Shown in pieces: positions 39,522 to 52,599 of a stretch of 64,000 nt of DNA; the first letter of the stretch is position 1; each line of letters starts with the position of its first letter. This DNA is from Cymbomonas tetramitiformis (taxonomy: Eukaryota; Chlorophyta; Pyramimonadophyceae; Pyramimonadales; Pyramimonadaceae): positions 1-64,000 of the forward strand of contig LGRX02028976.1 in NCBI GenBank assembly GCA_001247695.2, in the 5' to 3' direction. The position numbers were made by a program, and so were the translations under genes. The notes under the pieces are model-generated. The model had not been told where the DNA came from. It worked only from the letters and a program-made list of their open reading frames with translations, and did not search any database.

Positions 39522-42500
39522 TCAATTGTCATCATCACTGCGAATGGCAGCAGCTTCTGGTGCGGCGCTAGGCAGCTCGATTGCCTGAAGAATACAGAGA
39601 AAAATAATTAGCACCAAACATGTCAAGGCAACAGCACCAGGCAGCGTGGGAATAAGCAGTGTCATACGCCGTGGGTGCTTCCTTACCTTTAACAGCCTTT
39701 CTTCAAGGTCCTCAAGTTTCTTTTGGCCAGACATGAGTGCCTCCTGACCGCGGATGAGCTCTGCCATCTTCTCCATCATTTCCTTGGTGTCCACGTCTTC
39801 CTCCTCCTCTTCCTCATCTTTTTCCTCCTCCTTCTTCTTGGGCTCGCCGTGCTGCTCCATTAACATGTCAACAGCACCGTGTACATCTGCAGTGGTAAAC
39901 AGCGGAGGAAGATTGTCGCTCTTCTTGAACTTAGCTGGCAGACAGCTAGTGAGCTTGTCCATAAAGGTCTGCTCGGAGAGAGGAGTTTCCTTTTGTGCAA
40001 CGTCATAGACACCAGCCTTCTCCTCAGCGTAGGCAATGCAGTGAGTGAGCACACGAGTAAGTGTCTCACGATCGATATCCTCATCACCCACCTGCGGCAA
40101 AAGTTATTGATTATTGTAACCTGTTTCTTGTGACAAAGGGCAAGAGTGAAGTAGAAGGAAGTTTTGTTTCTTTTTCAGTGCGTCAGGAATCCATCGCTTT
40201 TCAGAAGACAGCTGTCATACCTTGAGGAACCTCTCAGCATCGAAGTCAAAGTCATGGGAGGAATCATCAGAAGACTCCTCGTCACCACGACCCGCAAGAA
40301 CCTTAAGTGACTTCCTGATGCGATCCTCTGGGATGTGTTTTCGGTAGAAGTACTTGCTCTTCAACAGAGTTCGCCACTTTTCCTTTAACATGGGATACAC
40401 TTCCGCTGGCACAGAAACAGTCTCGTGCGCAGCATCCTTGATCTCAGCATAAGCGTCCACAATAATAGCGAGCAAAAAGTTCAGCAGAATCATGAAGACC
40501 AAAATCTGGTAGGACCAGAAGTATGCGAAGCCCGCCCAGTACTCCAACCCTTTCAGATCTTGCAGGGCATTGTTCCAGCCGATCTCACCTGCAAACCAAC
40601 ACGGTCAGTGTGATGTTTTCCGCTGAAAATGCAGCAGAACGTACGAGTTGAGGGGAGGAGCACATACCTAGCAGCGTTTCGAAACAGGTTTGAAGAGAGT
40701 TCAACAAGCTTGAAAATTCTTGGATCTTGTATCCAAACACAAGAGTACCCATCATCACGTAACCCATGAACACGACGCCGAACACAACCATGAAGTGCAG
40801 AATGTCAGAAGCTGCAAGCGCCAAGGTTTTGGTGACAATACCCAAACGGGGCTGGAAGTCCATCAGCTTCAAAGAGCGGGCAATCATAAGAATAATGTTG
40901 ATTCCAGAGAGAGTCATGTAGAAGGACAGCTGAGCACCAAGCTTGTCCATCTTGTTCAACATAAGGGCCAACTCCTCAAGCCCATATCCGCGTTCTTCTT
41001 CAGCTGGAGCGTTAGCACAGTCGTATGATTCCATGTATGCATCACTATAGTAATCATCGCCGCAGTTTCCCTTAAGGCGCAAGAAGCGAGCCTTGGCCTC
41101 CAGGTCGGCGTACACATCATACCTGAAAGAAGGCGGTTCTCAGGCGATGTCTTCGGAGCACAAAGGAACACCTAGGAGAGAACTCAAGAAAGTTCCACTG
41201 CAGAGCGTCTACAGAGTTCCGAAAGGTGAGCACTTACCGGCCTCCAGGTTGTCCCGACACGTCAAAAGTCTCCGCCATGAGGAACACATATAGCCACCAG
41301 TAAATAACACATACAATCTGGATACCAATAGACGTCAAATCGATGTAGTTCCATCCTGAGCGGAAATACAATTTCACGGTACCATACTTCATTCTGCAGG
41401 TGTACAACTCGTTTAACTCGATGACCAACGCGCAGATTGCGAAGATAGCCAAGCAGCCCTCCATTCCACCCCTGAGGCACAAGTTCCCTCAGCTCGCATG
41501 AGCTTCGACTGACGTGAAACTCCCTGCTCCTACATGTTCTGTACACTAACTGTGGCTTACTGCTGCTGCACCCTAAAGCAAAAAGAATAACTCGAGATCC
41601 AACAATGAAAAAGTGCAGCAACCTTCAACGCTTCCACCACCAATACAGAAACAGAGCAAATAGCTAACACCTTTTGGAAACGGCCATCGGAACAGTTTTC
41701 TTTGCTTTGTGATTTAATTTGTGCAAACTAAGAAACTAAGAAAGAAAAAGAGAGAAAATCCTATTTTCTCTTTGGAGGTGTGGGAGAAGTTTGTGCAAAT
41801 TAAAATCCTTGTCTCTTGTGCAAACTAACACCCTTTCTTCCTCCCTCCGATGGAAAGTGAAGGAAGTTGCCTGTCTTCTCAAGTCGTTTTTGACTCACAA
41901 GCAAAGGAGAAAAGAGCGGTCAGTTTGACTGAGACAAGAGCTCAGGAGTCCCCGTCGTTTTCACAGCCAGATATTGCCATGAGCACTAACCTGAACTTGT
42001 CCTCGAAAGTCACGTACAACTCCACCTTCACTGCCTGGATGTTGTAAGAAATCTGGAGAGCAAACCCAGTCACACCATAAGAACTTTACCAGAAGCAGGG
42101 AAATAAATGAGGTTCAAACGCAAGTGCAAGCAAATAAAGCACGAACCGTGATCTTGCCAGCAACCAAGAACCTGAACCAGATCTGGATGTTTGCAAAAAT
42201 CTTAAGCTCAGCATTGTATGTCACGAGGTGCACTGTAATATCCTTTGTCTCAGACTCCTGCAGGAGACAGAAAAAAGCAGTAGAGAATCAGGCATGTGTG
42301 AACACTTCGGAACAGTGTACCAGTGACTTTGCAAATAGCTCAGCGAGACAAAGACCAAGCTCGCGTTAAACAAGGTACAACAGAAAACCTTAAGGTGTAC
42401 AAGTGCAGGACTGGAAACCTTTGGGAACCGTTTGAATTAACGGACCTCGATATAGTGACCCTCCTCAACATAGAGGTAGTACTCCTGGGCGCGATCTTGG

Positions 42501-45500
42501 GACAAGTTGATGTCGAAGAAAACGGGGAAACCACTGCTGTGACCCTGGAATAGAAAAGAGAATTCATTCAGTGAGCAGAACGGGTGGGGACAAAAGCATA
42601 TTTGTATTTCAGCAATAGAGGCGTCCCGGAGCACATACCTTCATGTTGTACGAGAAGTAACCCCAAGGCACCAACTTATCGTTGTAGTATTGGGTGCAAT
42701 AAGGCTCCATATTCTTCTCGGTGTAGGTAGCCTTCTTGAGCTCCGAGCAGTTGTAGTACTTGGTAATAGTCTCTTCATAGTCCAGGTCGGCATTGTAAAG
42801 TTCCTCACCGAGCTGTTAGCCAGAGGAAAACACAGGAACTAAGTCTCAATTGTACGGAACGGACACTTCAATTTTCTAAATCTCTCGTACCTTGAAGACG
42901 GGGTCCACACCATATGAGTGGCCCGGATCCATTCCAGCGATACAATAGTTTTCGATGTTGCTGAACCGAGTGTTGTTACACTCTGCCAACACATTACGTC
43001 GGACATACATAAGCATGCCAGCAACAACTTTATTGTTGATGCCCACGAGACGTTCACGTGCAGAGTCATTAGTCGTGTCGGGGTAGTTGTCAAGCTCGAA
43101 GGTGAACTCCTTGGGCTGCAACATTGCGCGCCAAGGTTTAGAGACCACAGGAAGGACCTCACTCAAGAAAAAATAATTCAGAAACACAGAAGGAAACAAA
43201 GAAACGTGCCGGTGTTCGCAAAGGATACCTTGACAGTACACGCCAAGTTGGAAAGCTCCGCCTTCTTGTTAGCTTCCAGCTCATCCAACTCGGCGTTGAA
43301 GTAGTACCTCTTCCTCGCTTCGTAGTCAATTTGGTTCTGCTCATATGCCTTGTTGATTTCATTGATCTGCTTGTCGACGGCCTTTTTTATGGAATCGAGC
43401 GCTGCGTTTTGTTGCTCAGTGAGCTCCTCCAGGCGCTTCAGCTGTTCCTCGGTCTTCGCGGATTCCTCCAAAGCCTGGTCTTGCTTCTCAAGTAATTCGT
43501 CCATTTGCTCTTGAAGAATATCATACGAAGCCTTGAGATCGGAAAATCCAGCGTTGATAGTAGTCTCCAACGTGGTATCCGCATGGTGCGCCTCTGCAGC
43601 CGCATTTTGCCTTTCCTGTTCAACTTGAACATCGGTCACTTGGCTGCTGAGATCATCCTGCTGGGCACTGAGGTCCTGGATTGCGGTCAGCAGTTCTTGA
43701 TACATCTCCTCCGTAGAAGCATTGAGCAATTTACGGCGCAACTCCTGCAGCTTACGCTTGTCCAGGGTGTGATCGATGTAATCCTCAGCCGAATCTTCCT
43801 CTAGACCGCATTGCACGCACGCACACACCTGGAAGTAGGTAGAAGTTGTTAGCAAGTAGGACGCTTAAAAGGATTGCCCTTTGCATTTGGGAAAGAACAA
43901 GTTCCGAAGATCCACTTGAGGAAACTGCACCTGCTCAGAGTTGCAAATCGGCCAAGGGCAATAGCAGAGCCTCTCGCACTTCTCTTTCTGATCAGGCACC
44001 AAAAAACAATCCCGTCAGCAACTGCAACAAAACTTTTTAAGCATTCCAGAGACGACTGCAGCTGGGACCCAAACTCTCGAAGACAAAGCCATATTATAAA
44101 CCAGCCAGGCTTGCTGGCGAGAGACAAGGTGAGTTCAAAGGCATTTGTCAAGCGAAATTGCAAAGACACCCCTACTGTTCCATTCCAGTGAATGAAACAC
44201 ATTCAGATCGTAAACCAAGAACAAAGATTACCAAGGCACGGCAAGCCGAAAGCAAAAACGGGTTCGGGGCAGACCATGTCGTCTCCAGTAAGATAACCGT
44301 AAGTTTCGTTGTATGCGAGAATTTCCATGTAGTCTTCATGGACGCATTCACCAAAGTAGTCCGGCTGGCGGTTATCCAAGTCACAAGTCATGTATTCAGT
44401 GGTGCTTCCAGCGAGTGGCTCCCACTCGACATACGTGTACATGGTGCGGTTGGGGAGCGCAGACACGATAATGTCTTTGATCTCCTCTGTCGTCATGGTG
44501 TATGAAATCTGTGCACGGCTTTGAGCATAGGTTTCGTAGGTGGTGGCTGCATCAGGGGGGACGCTGGCGTCTGCCTCAAACAACTCCTCACTATGGATAA
44601 TGTGGTCCTCAAGCTCCTTGTAACGGCCATACACATCCACAGTGATGTTCTCGTAGGGGTTGTTTGCAACACTGCGCTGGCTCAAGCCCTCCTTGTAGTC
44701 CGACTGTTCGTTCTCCCGAGCGATCTGAGGTAAAAGGCAAAACTTGCTCTCAAGTCCTTTTCAAACTACTTGTGCAGGTCGGGAAACCCTTCCGAGTTGC
44801 GAGCAACAGAAACATAAAAAGGAGCTGAGTCAACTTACGAAATCGTCAACGATGGTGGCAGTCGAAGCCTCGTCGGGCTCTGAAGGGTCTGTTCCTTTAG
44901 CGTTGTAAATCTGAAAGAACGCATCGTCACGAAGTGAGGTTCGCATTTTTTGTTAAAAAGAGGGTCTTGCCTCAAGCTCAAACTGTACATACAGTCCTGC
45001 TTTATGTCCTGGAGGTCAACAGCTAGAGAAAGTCTAGGCAACTCCAGAGTGCTTGGTAGTAGTGATCTGAATAATACACCTGTGTGTGTATGCTTATCCT
45101 TGCGACTCCTTTGGCACCCCGTAGCCACAGGAGACTGCACTATGTACCCTCGCCGGGGATCCAAGGATTCAGCACACACTCCTGTGTGTTGTCAAACGGG
45201 TCCTAACCTTCTATTTGCAGACAACGAGGTGTAGGGAGAGAGGGTTGGACCTCGTAGTGCAGTGCGCGATGCAGCACAAGGTATTCATCCATGATAACGT
45301 CATAACAGTCGTCTCCAGCGTCAGCCACCTGCGCATAAAGAAAACAAAAATGAGTTACCATTAGTGAGTTTTTTGGTCTGTGAAGGCGGGACACCGAAAA
45401 CCGGATCACTAGGATCGTACCTCGGAGTCGAGATTCAGCAAGCTATCACGGATGGATTCCTTGTAAGCAAGGACAGTGTCATCCGCCCACTCACAGAATT

Positions 45501-48500
45501 CGTCGATGGTATCATTACAGGAAGTGCACATGCTGATGTTGGGACCGACGGTCACGTTCTCGGTGTTCCAGAGGAAGGGAACCGTGTTCGTGAAGCAAGC
45601 CGAACCGCAGTAGACTGTTTCAGTCGTCTCATTGTAATCGCCCACGAGCACAGAGGAGTTGGCCTCTCGAAGAGTAACGCACTCATTATTAAACGTACTC
45701 TCACCCTCAGTGAGAGAGGCCTCGTATGATTCGGTCAAGGCGGCCATCTCGACCAAGTACTGCGAATCCACACATAACAAAGAAAACATGAAAAGAATGT
45801 AAGCAGCGTTGCTGATTGAAAGATGCGCAAAAAAACATATGAAGCTGACACGAGAAGAGGCACTCTAACCACTTCAACCACACAACAAAACGCGCGTAAA
45901 ATACCCAAGCAGTATATGTTACCAGACTAGGACAAAGGCTTGCAGACCGAAGTCAGAAGGGCTACTGCCCTAAGGTTACATATCGAGCGTCAGAACCAGG
46001 CAGGTACACCTGGAGTTACGGGAAGCTCACCAACCGCTATTGGAAAAACACGCCAAAAGATTGCGACACGACACACACATGATGCAGCGTCCCATAACTT
46101 GCGCACCAAATAAGTACGCCATAAACCCGTTCCAGTCAAGTCGGTCTTCCGAACGTGAATATCGCGCGAATAGTCGAGCAAACGGATCAGGGGCCTTCTT
46201 TCTTCACTCTCGAAAGGACGTGTGGTCGAATATGAGGAAAATAACGAGGCGAAGAATGCGTGTTTTGCTGGCCGGTAACGAGTGCTCAGAAGTTGTGAAC
46301 CGAAAGGAAATTTTAAATGCACAACAAAACAGCTCGCGTAGATGCGCTCCCGACCTCCAAATTAAAACACAAACGCAGCCAAATCCCGCCTCTCTTCTGT
46401 AGACCCTGACCAACATAACAACAAGTGCAGAACTCGTATAAAACAGCCGTTGACGACCCCATAATAGCTGTAGTTGTACACTTTGAACGGCGTGATGCAC
46501 GCCAACCCACTACAAACCATCCCAGTGGAAAAGATAAGCATGAAGGAACGAGATGGGGCCGTGGCAAGATACCACACACACTGAACGGCATATGTAAGCT
46601 AACAAAAGCCAGCCCACCTTCACCCCAGTGGCAAGATACCACACACACACTGAGCGGCATGAGGCCGGCTGACAAAAGCCAGCCCACCATCATCCCAGTT
46701 GATGTGAGAAGCACTCAAGAAGATACCTCACACACTGAGCGGCATGAGGCCCGCTGACAAAAGCCAGCCCATCGTCATCCCAGTGGTTGTAAGAGGCATT
46801 CAAGAGCAGGGCGGGACTGTGCCAAGATACCCCACACACTGAACGGCAAGAGATCAGCCAACAAAAGCCAGCCCACCATCATCCCAGTGGATGTGAGAAG
46901 CAAATCAAGAACAGGGCGGGGCCGTGACAAGATACCCCACACACGCACATATAGCAAGAAAGAACCATATAAGACACCACAGTGCGAGGGCATGAGACAT
47001 TGCCGGAGTTACACACGCCACTAACAACCACCACCACCACCACTTACACACGAGGCACGCCGTTTAAAGCCAGCCCACCTGCACCCCGTTAGATACAAGA
47101 AACTAGAAACTAAGAACACGGCAGGGCCGTTACGTGGTATCATATGATGAGGCAACGCAAGCAAGTCCACTGCCTGGAAACTATTTTTCTGATACGGTCA
47201 CAAGTCCTCCAGGACAGTCTCCAACAGCTTCCGAAGCTAGAAGATGACGGGGTGAATTTCGAGAAAAAAAAGGGAAAGACAGAGGCGTACGTCTGAATAG
47301 TTCAGCGCGCCACCGTCCAAAGATGCGTTAAGCGCTTGGTATTCCTCTTCGTAGACGGAATCGATGTGTTCCAACAAGATCTGCAGCATGATCGAACGTT
47401 ACATATCATCGAAGTCATATAGAATAATTGGACGAGAATCACACAAGAAGCATACCTGAGAATCGGTCTTGTTCATTTGTATGAACGTTTCGTTGAGAAT
47501 TTTGTACTCAGCTCCGAGCTGCAAGCAAACGTGCGTGAATCACTTCCAAGTGTCCAAGTGCGAAAGATGTAACACAACTTCCGGGACTCAAAAGTGTACT
47601 TGTGCTTGTTTAGTAGGGAAAACAAGTACCTCATAGTTGGCAACAGCGTATGCTGCCAAATATTTCAGGCGTTTGGAAAAATAAGTGACGTTGCCACGAT
47701 GACGGACGCCACCGCCAACCTGGAAACATAGTAAAGGGAGTAAGATACCACTTATCATTGACAGGAAACGCCCTATAGCCTCGAGGTGCAGATGCCCTTT
47801 CCCGAAAAGGAACGTTTTGTTTCACCTGGACCAAACATGCTTAAAAGCGAGAGAAGGGGGAAACTATTACGAGGGATGGGAATTCTCACCTTGTTAAAAA
47901 GGTCACCCTTTATCACAAGCTCCCATTCACCGTCAGGAACATCGGGAATGACCTCCAGTCGATGGCCTGAGGAAAATAAAGGCACTCACGAAAGAGTTTC
48001 GAACGCCAAACTAGCTACACGTACTTGGGTGTTCCGTGACCGAGCGAACGCTCCTGTTACCTTCGAGTTGGTCGAAAGTATTATCAGTCTCCCAGTAGCA
48101 TGCGCTGCCGTGCTTTATCTTGGTCGAGTTCTTGATATGATAAACATCGAAGAAAGAACCTGAACGTTGTGGAGGAAATCAGCGAGGAAAGAATCAACCT
48201 GAAATACTGTCAGTGCATCAGATAAAACTATCAAACTGGAAAAGGCTCAGTGCTTACTGTCCTCCGCAGGGCACAAGTTCCAGGAGGAATCTTGCATCAG
48301 AGTCGTTGGAGGCGTTGAACCTACATCACGCAAGGGCACCCACCCGTGAGCACCAACTGTTGGCTCGCAGGAGACACATAACACTAGTCATAACTACGTT
48401 CCGCGCGCACTAAATCAGTTTTCTGATCGTTATGCGGGCGACTCCAAGCAAAGATACCGCAACGCAAAGCAACGTAATAAAATACAGCAAGCAACTGAAG

Positions 48501-49993
48501 CGAAGAGCGCTTTTCCAATACGCTTTATATTTTTCAGAAAAGAGCGTTCCGCGCGACGCGATCTGGATGGGTTATAGCAAAGAGCCCTGAGTACGCGAGA
48601 ATTTACCAGAAGCGTGGTGGAAGTCGTAATACATGTCAACCTGGACTTCAGTGATTTCTTGTTGCTCCAGAAAAGTACCGCAATCAGCTTTACAGCCGAA
48701 CCGGCCGTAAAATGCGAACTCGAAAGGATCCTCACATTTATCGTCACCACAAACCGGGTCCTGCAAAGCGTAGGTGCAGTGAATATTTCACAGCATTCAG
48801 CTGCGTCTGTTGATGTTTTGGACCAGTGCCACCAACGCCAGTGCAGACACACTATGGGCCTCACACGCTGACTAGCTTTGATCAACAAAGATTCCAGGAT
48901 TCGGGAGCGGTTATTGAGTTGTTTTGAAGGTGAGCGAGCCGCCACATATAGAATGCTATGTAGTGCGCTGCCAACTATACATGAGCAGGTACGCATCCAG
49001 AAACCGGTGAGCGGGGCTGTCCTCAAAGGGACTTCTCACAAAGCTCCGGAGAAGCACGCTGGAGGGTCGGCAATTTTTACGGGTGGAACCGACAGCACTT
49101 TAGAGGGGAAGGAGGGCTCACCTCCCAAATATCTTGAAGGAGTGTTTGGAGCCAAGACAGAATGTCTGAGGTATCAGAGACCTCTGTATCCTGAAGCAGG
49201 AACACTTGAAAACTGAGAAAACCGGTAGCGGCAACTAACACAACTTTCCACGAATACTTGTAGCATAACTGGGAAACACCTACCGTTGGGATTAGAGAGC
49301 TGCGTGTAATTGTTGAGACCACGGAGTATGCGGACTCGGCGTCGCGCTGTAGATACAAAATACTACAAGAGTACACGCAGTGCGGCTCAATACACAAGTC
49401 TAGACGTGTAGCAATTGCAAAATAAAAATAAAATAACGAATATCACGTGGTGCGCCTACCTCAAGTTGAAGGTCACAAATATCAAGAAGAACATCAAGTT
49501 GCAGTAGTCCCGGCGACGCTCCCTCTGCCAAAACATTCAGAACAACTTCAGAATAGCACAAGAACAAAACAACAAATACCGCTCAAGTTCCAGCAAAGCG
49601 AAAGGGCTTTGACAGAGAGAAACAAACAAGGGTGCGTGGGCGCGCAGGATATCGGCCATACATAGTAGACCAGCCATATATAGGGAGACTTCTGACAAAA
49701 GGGCAGGATGCGAGACTGACGGACGTTGTAAGCGTGTATTAATTCGGGGAAATTGTGAAAAGAGTCTACAAAGTTCCACTTAATAACGTGACCCTGCCCG
49801 ACTCACCGCCCCGGAAAGATATTCGCAAAACTAGGTTAGAGTTACGGGGTATGGAACTGACCAAGGAGTTGTAACGTTCGTAAAGCTCATTGACCACCTT
49901 CTTCGCGAATTTGGCATCCATAGTTGCCGCCTCGAAATCCTCCTTGTATTCGTCCTTACCCATATCCTTGTCAAAATCATCTTTGTCCTCCAT
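39522..49993 (-). CDS. Polycystin-2/TRP-like cation channel, about 25 exons
   Basis: Six-pass polycystin-family channel of about 1,550 residues. Exons by splice sites and frame continuity: 49993-49862, 49524-49460, 49362-49284, 49190-49122, 48760-48607, 48159-48061, 47966-47890, 47719-47630, 47518-47456, 47380-47291, 45759-45421, 45328-45251, 44910-44839, 44724 to about 44260, 43828-43229, 43115-42891, 42812-42639, 42544-42446, 42257-42147, 42052-41991, 41471-41238, 41122-40668, 40588-40221, 40091-39687, 39584-39522. First membrane segment: NLMFFLIFVTFNL. A Cys-rich module follows (CGDDKCEDPFEFAFYGRFGC). Then comes a very long extracellular part with a 600-base coiled-coil exon (43229-43828), and a polycystin/TOP-like domain (exons from 43115). 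Later segments include SGWNYIDL and DILHFMVVFGVVFMG. Pore: CFETLLGEIGWNN. S6: FMILLNFLLAIIVDAY. An acidic, Lys-rich coiled-coil tail ends at TGA 39522. The junction 44260/43828 is unresolved (donor GTTTTT or GTAATC), some donors are GTCAGT/GTCCGT/GTCCAA, and the start at 49993 is tentative. Confidence 0.85.
45760..47290 (-). repeat. Large intron of the channel gene with a ~100-base tandem repeat
   Basis: The longest intron (1.5 kb). Between about 46550 and 46945 a unit with GCCAGCCCACCATCATCCCA, ACACACTGAACGGCA and CAAGATACC recurs about four times at roughly 95-110-base spacing. No coding exon was recognised in it. Confidence 0.65.
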
Positions 49994-51734
49994 CTTGCCT
50001 GGAAACAACCTCTCGCCAACAAACAAAAAAAGATCGGCGAACCAAAATACCAAGACCACACCGCGGTAGAAACCAGGGAAATAAAGTAAAAATATATAAT
50101 ATCAGGAAACTGCAGGTTTTTTTTCGACTGCAAGACCCTTCTAGCAGCGTCTCATTTTGTGAGCTCATGAAGAGCACAGCCTGGAAAGTGACCTCTGAAG
50201 CACTTGAAAGCATATCTGAGCACACAACATTCCACTGGCAACATAGCACCATCTTTCAGTGGATATTTGGCGAACACACCTCAGATAAGCACTGCGGCAA
50301 TGAGAGAGGAACGTAGTGTGCTTAAAGAAAGTTTCTTTCCTAAACAGTTGCTCTCAGTGTTAGAAACCGTACAAACAGGCTTAGCGCGAAGGTATCACAC
50401 CATATGGTGTGATACAAGCCTTGAAAGGGCGATCGGACGTGACGAAGCGTGCGAGGATGGAGGAGGTCAGGAGGATCGGGAGGAGGAGGAGGAGTGGAGG
50501 ACGGGGATCACACGATCATCATCAGGCTTAACATCGAGGATCCATGGTGCACCAGTAGATTTGTAATTTTGAGTCCGCACTCCGCAGTTCAGCAGTCCCC
50601 ATCTCAGCTTTCAGCCTCTCGGGGTGCCCAACTAAATTTGAGCCGTCCAATGTTTTCAGATTGGGAACATCGGAAGGTCCGAAGAGATTCGTGGGGAGCA
50701 ACAAAGGAATGCATCGTATTTTGATCTCTGGAATCGTGTCACATGGACTGTCGGATTGAAAATTGCCTCTCGTCTGTTTTAAAAAATAAACGGACCAGTT
50801 TAAGTTGTGCAGCTCGAGCTTGTAAGTAGTTTATTTATAGGGGGTACGTGAACGTACAAGTGGGGAAAAATCAATCTCAAATCACCATACAAAATGTGAT
50901 GCGGGCAATGAATAGGTTCTACAATTTTTGCAATGTTGCCAAAATTAAAAGTTTAGGAAAGCGAGTGTCATGCATTATTGGTGTGTCATCTTTGTGTCTC
51001 TTTTAAATCGCACTATCTGATTTAGACAATAACTATTTATTTTGAATTTCCCCGCGTTAATGACTTCTCGTATTTTTAAAATATGGGAATTGCTATGAAA
51101 TTTAAATAGCCCCGAACAACTGTGCACCCTTCCCTTAATACACCCCCGCAACACCACACCCCCCTGGTTAAGGTACTGTTTTATTTTCCTCACCCCATGG
51201 TATTTTGGGCTTATCTTATGGATTTTCACACGCTAGGATGGGGGGGGTAATATATCTTATTGGTAGTTTCTAGCACCTCAGGCCCCCCTGGAATCTCTAT
51301 CTTACACGTTGGTCGGAGCACCCCATACTCACCCTTGGATTTAAGGTATATTGGATCACTGCCCCCGAGCCCCACGCCAGATCTCACTTCACCCGATTCT
51401 CGATTCTCCCACGATTCTGCACTGCGTCTGCGTCTCTCGTCTGCTGATCTGCGATGACTCCGCGATGCGACACGTGAGGGCTCGGGCTTAGGGCAAGCGA
51501 AGAAAAGCGTTGGACATACCAAGAACAAGTCCAACGTACACGTCTGATGGGCAAACGTAAACGACGAAGAAGCTATGTTGCTGCACTTCTTCTGCTGTGT
51601 TTGTGATCAAACAGGAGATATATGAATATATATATGCTGTTTTGTAACTGTAAAAATGCAGGTGTGCTGGCTCTTGGAATACTAAAGTCAGATAAAATAA
51701 TATGATGTCTGGCTAAGTGTTTCGGGAGCCTGAC
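49994..51734. other. Region upstream of the channel gene; no gene recognised
   Basis: Probably holds the channel gene's promoter and possible 5' non-coding exons; an acceptor-like CCAG lies just before the ATG at 49993. A perfect 24-base palindrome is at 50392-50415 (half-site GTATCACACCAT). 50750-51200 is AT-rich. The ORFs here are short and low complexity. Confidence 0.45.
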
Positions 51735-52599
51735 ACTGTGACACAGGCAGCACTGCAGGTGACATCCAGGCGAGGGGTGAAACTAAGGGTGCACCACTGC
51801 TCCCCCCTAAGGGGGGGGGAAAGTCAGCATACCCGTGACACCACCTCACCCCGAAGGAGGGAGGTGCACTGCAGGGCCAGCCGGTACACCCGGACAGGCG
51901 GCTAGAAGAAATGTTAGAATGTTACTCTGAGAGGCCTTTTTCAACCTAGCTAGAAGCAATTCCATGCATGGCGCTAGTAAATTCTCACATCTCAAGCCCT
52001 GATAAGGGCTGAGCTATGCAAGCCCTGTTATAATATTCAATATTATCAATAATCACTGTGCAGTTGAACAGCATACACAAGTGAACAATATAGCGGGTTG
52101 TGAGTGCAGTCTATGAATCCAGAGCTGCTGAAGCACAACGCTTCCTCACTTAAGTACCTACGTCTCCCATCATCTTAGATGGTACCGCCATTGGGTTGTG
52201 AACCCGAGACGTAGGTTGCACGACCAGCATTGTATAAACGACTAGTTCGTTCGTGCTGCGCATGCATGTTCCGTGCATGCTAAAGCGAAAGATGGTTCTT
52301 GAAGAATCGACAAGATGTATCTTTGCTTTGTCATCTTCGAGTTCGGAGTACGAACTCTCGATGACAGGGATGCCTGATGATATGACATAATCATCTGGCG
52401 ACATGTACAGTCATCGTCGACCGTACTGACGACTGTCATAAATGTATGACGCGACTCGACCTGTACAGTCATGATCGACCATACTGTCGACTGTCATAAT
52501 AATATATGACATGACATATCATGACATGGTATGACATGTATGACAGGTATGACACGTATGACATGTATGACACATATGTCATCGGTCATAACCCTGACA
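51735..52599 (-). repeat. Element B2 3' LTR (approximate far end)
   Basis: Read on the minus strand it starts TGTCAGGGTTATGACCGATG at 52599, matching the B1 LTR start. Dense TGTCATAC / TATGACAGTC arrays follow (52400-52590). It looks longer than B1's LTR, and its end is uncertain. TGTGTCACAGT near 51735-51750 resembles the B1 end region, so 51735 is a guess. Confidence 0.5.

Noticed and set aside
48160..48200. Extension of the channel exon at 48061-48159 upstream through 48198
   Set aside because: The correct reading frame meets TGA within about 40 bases upstream; the phase-matched TTCAG acceptor at 48160 fits better.
49284..49346. Shorter channel exon starting at CGCGACGCC (49346)
   Set aside because: It breaks phase with the preceding membrane-segment exon; the TAG acceptor giving a start at 49362 (SILYLQRDAE) keeps the frame.
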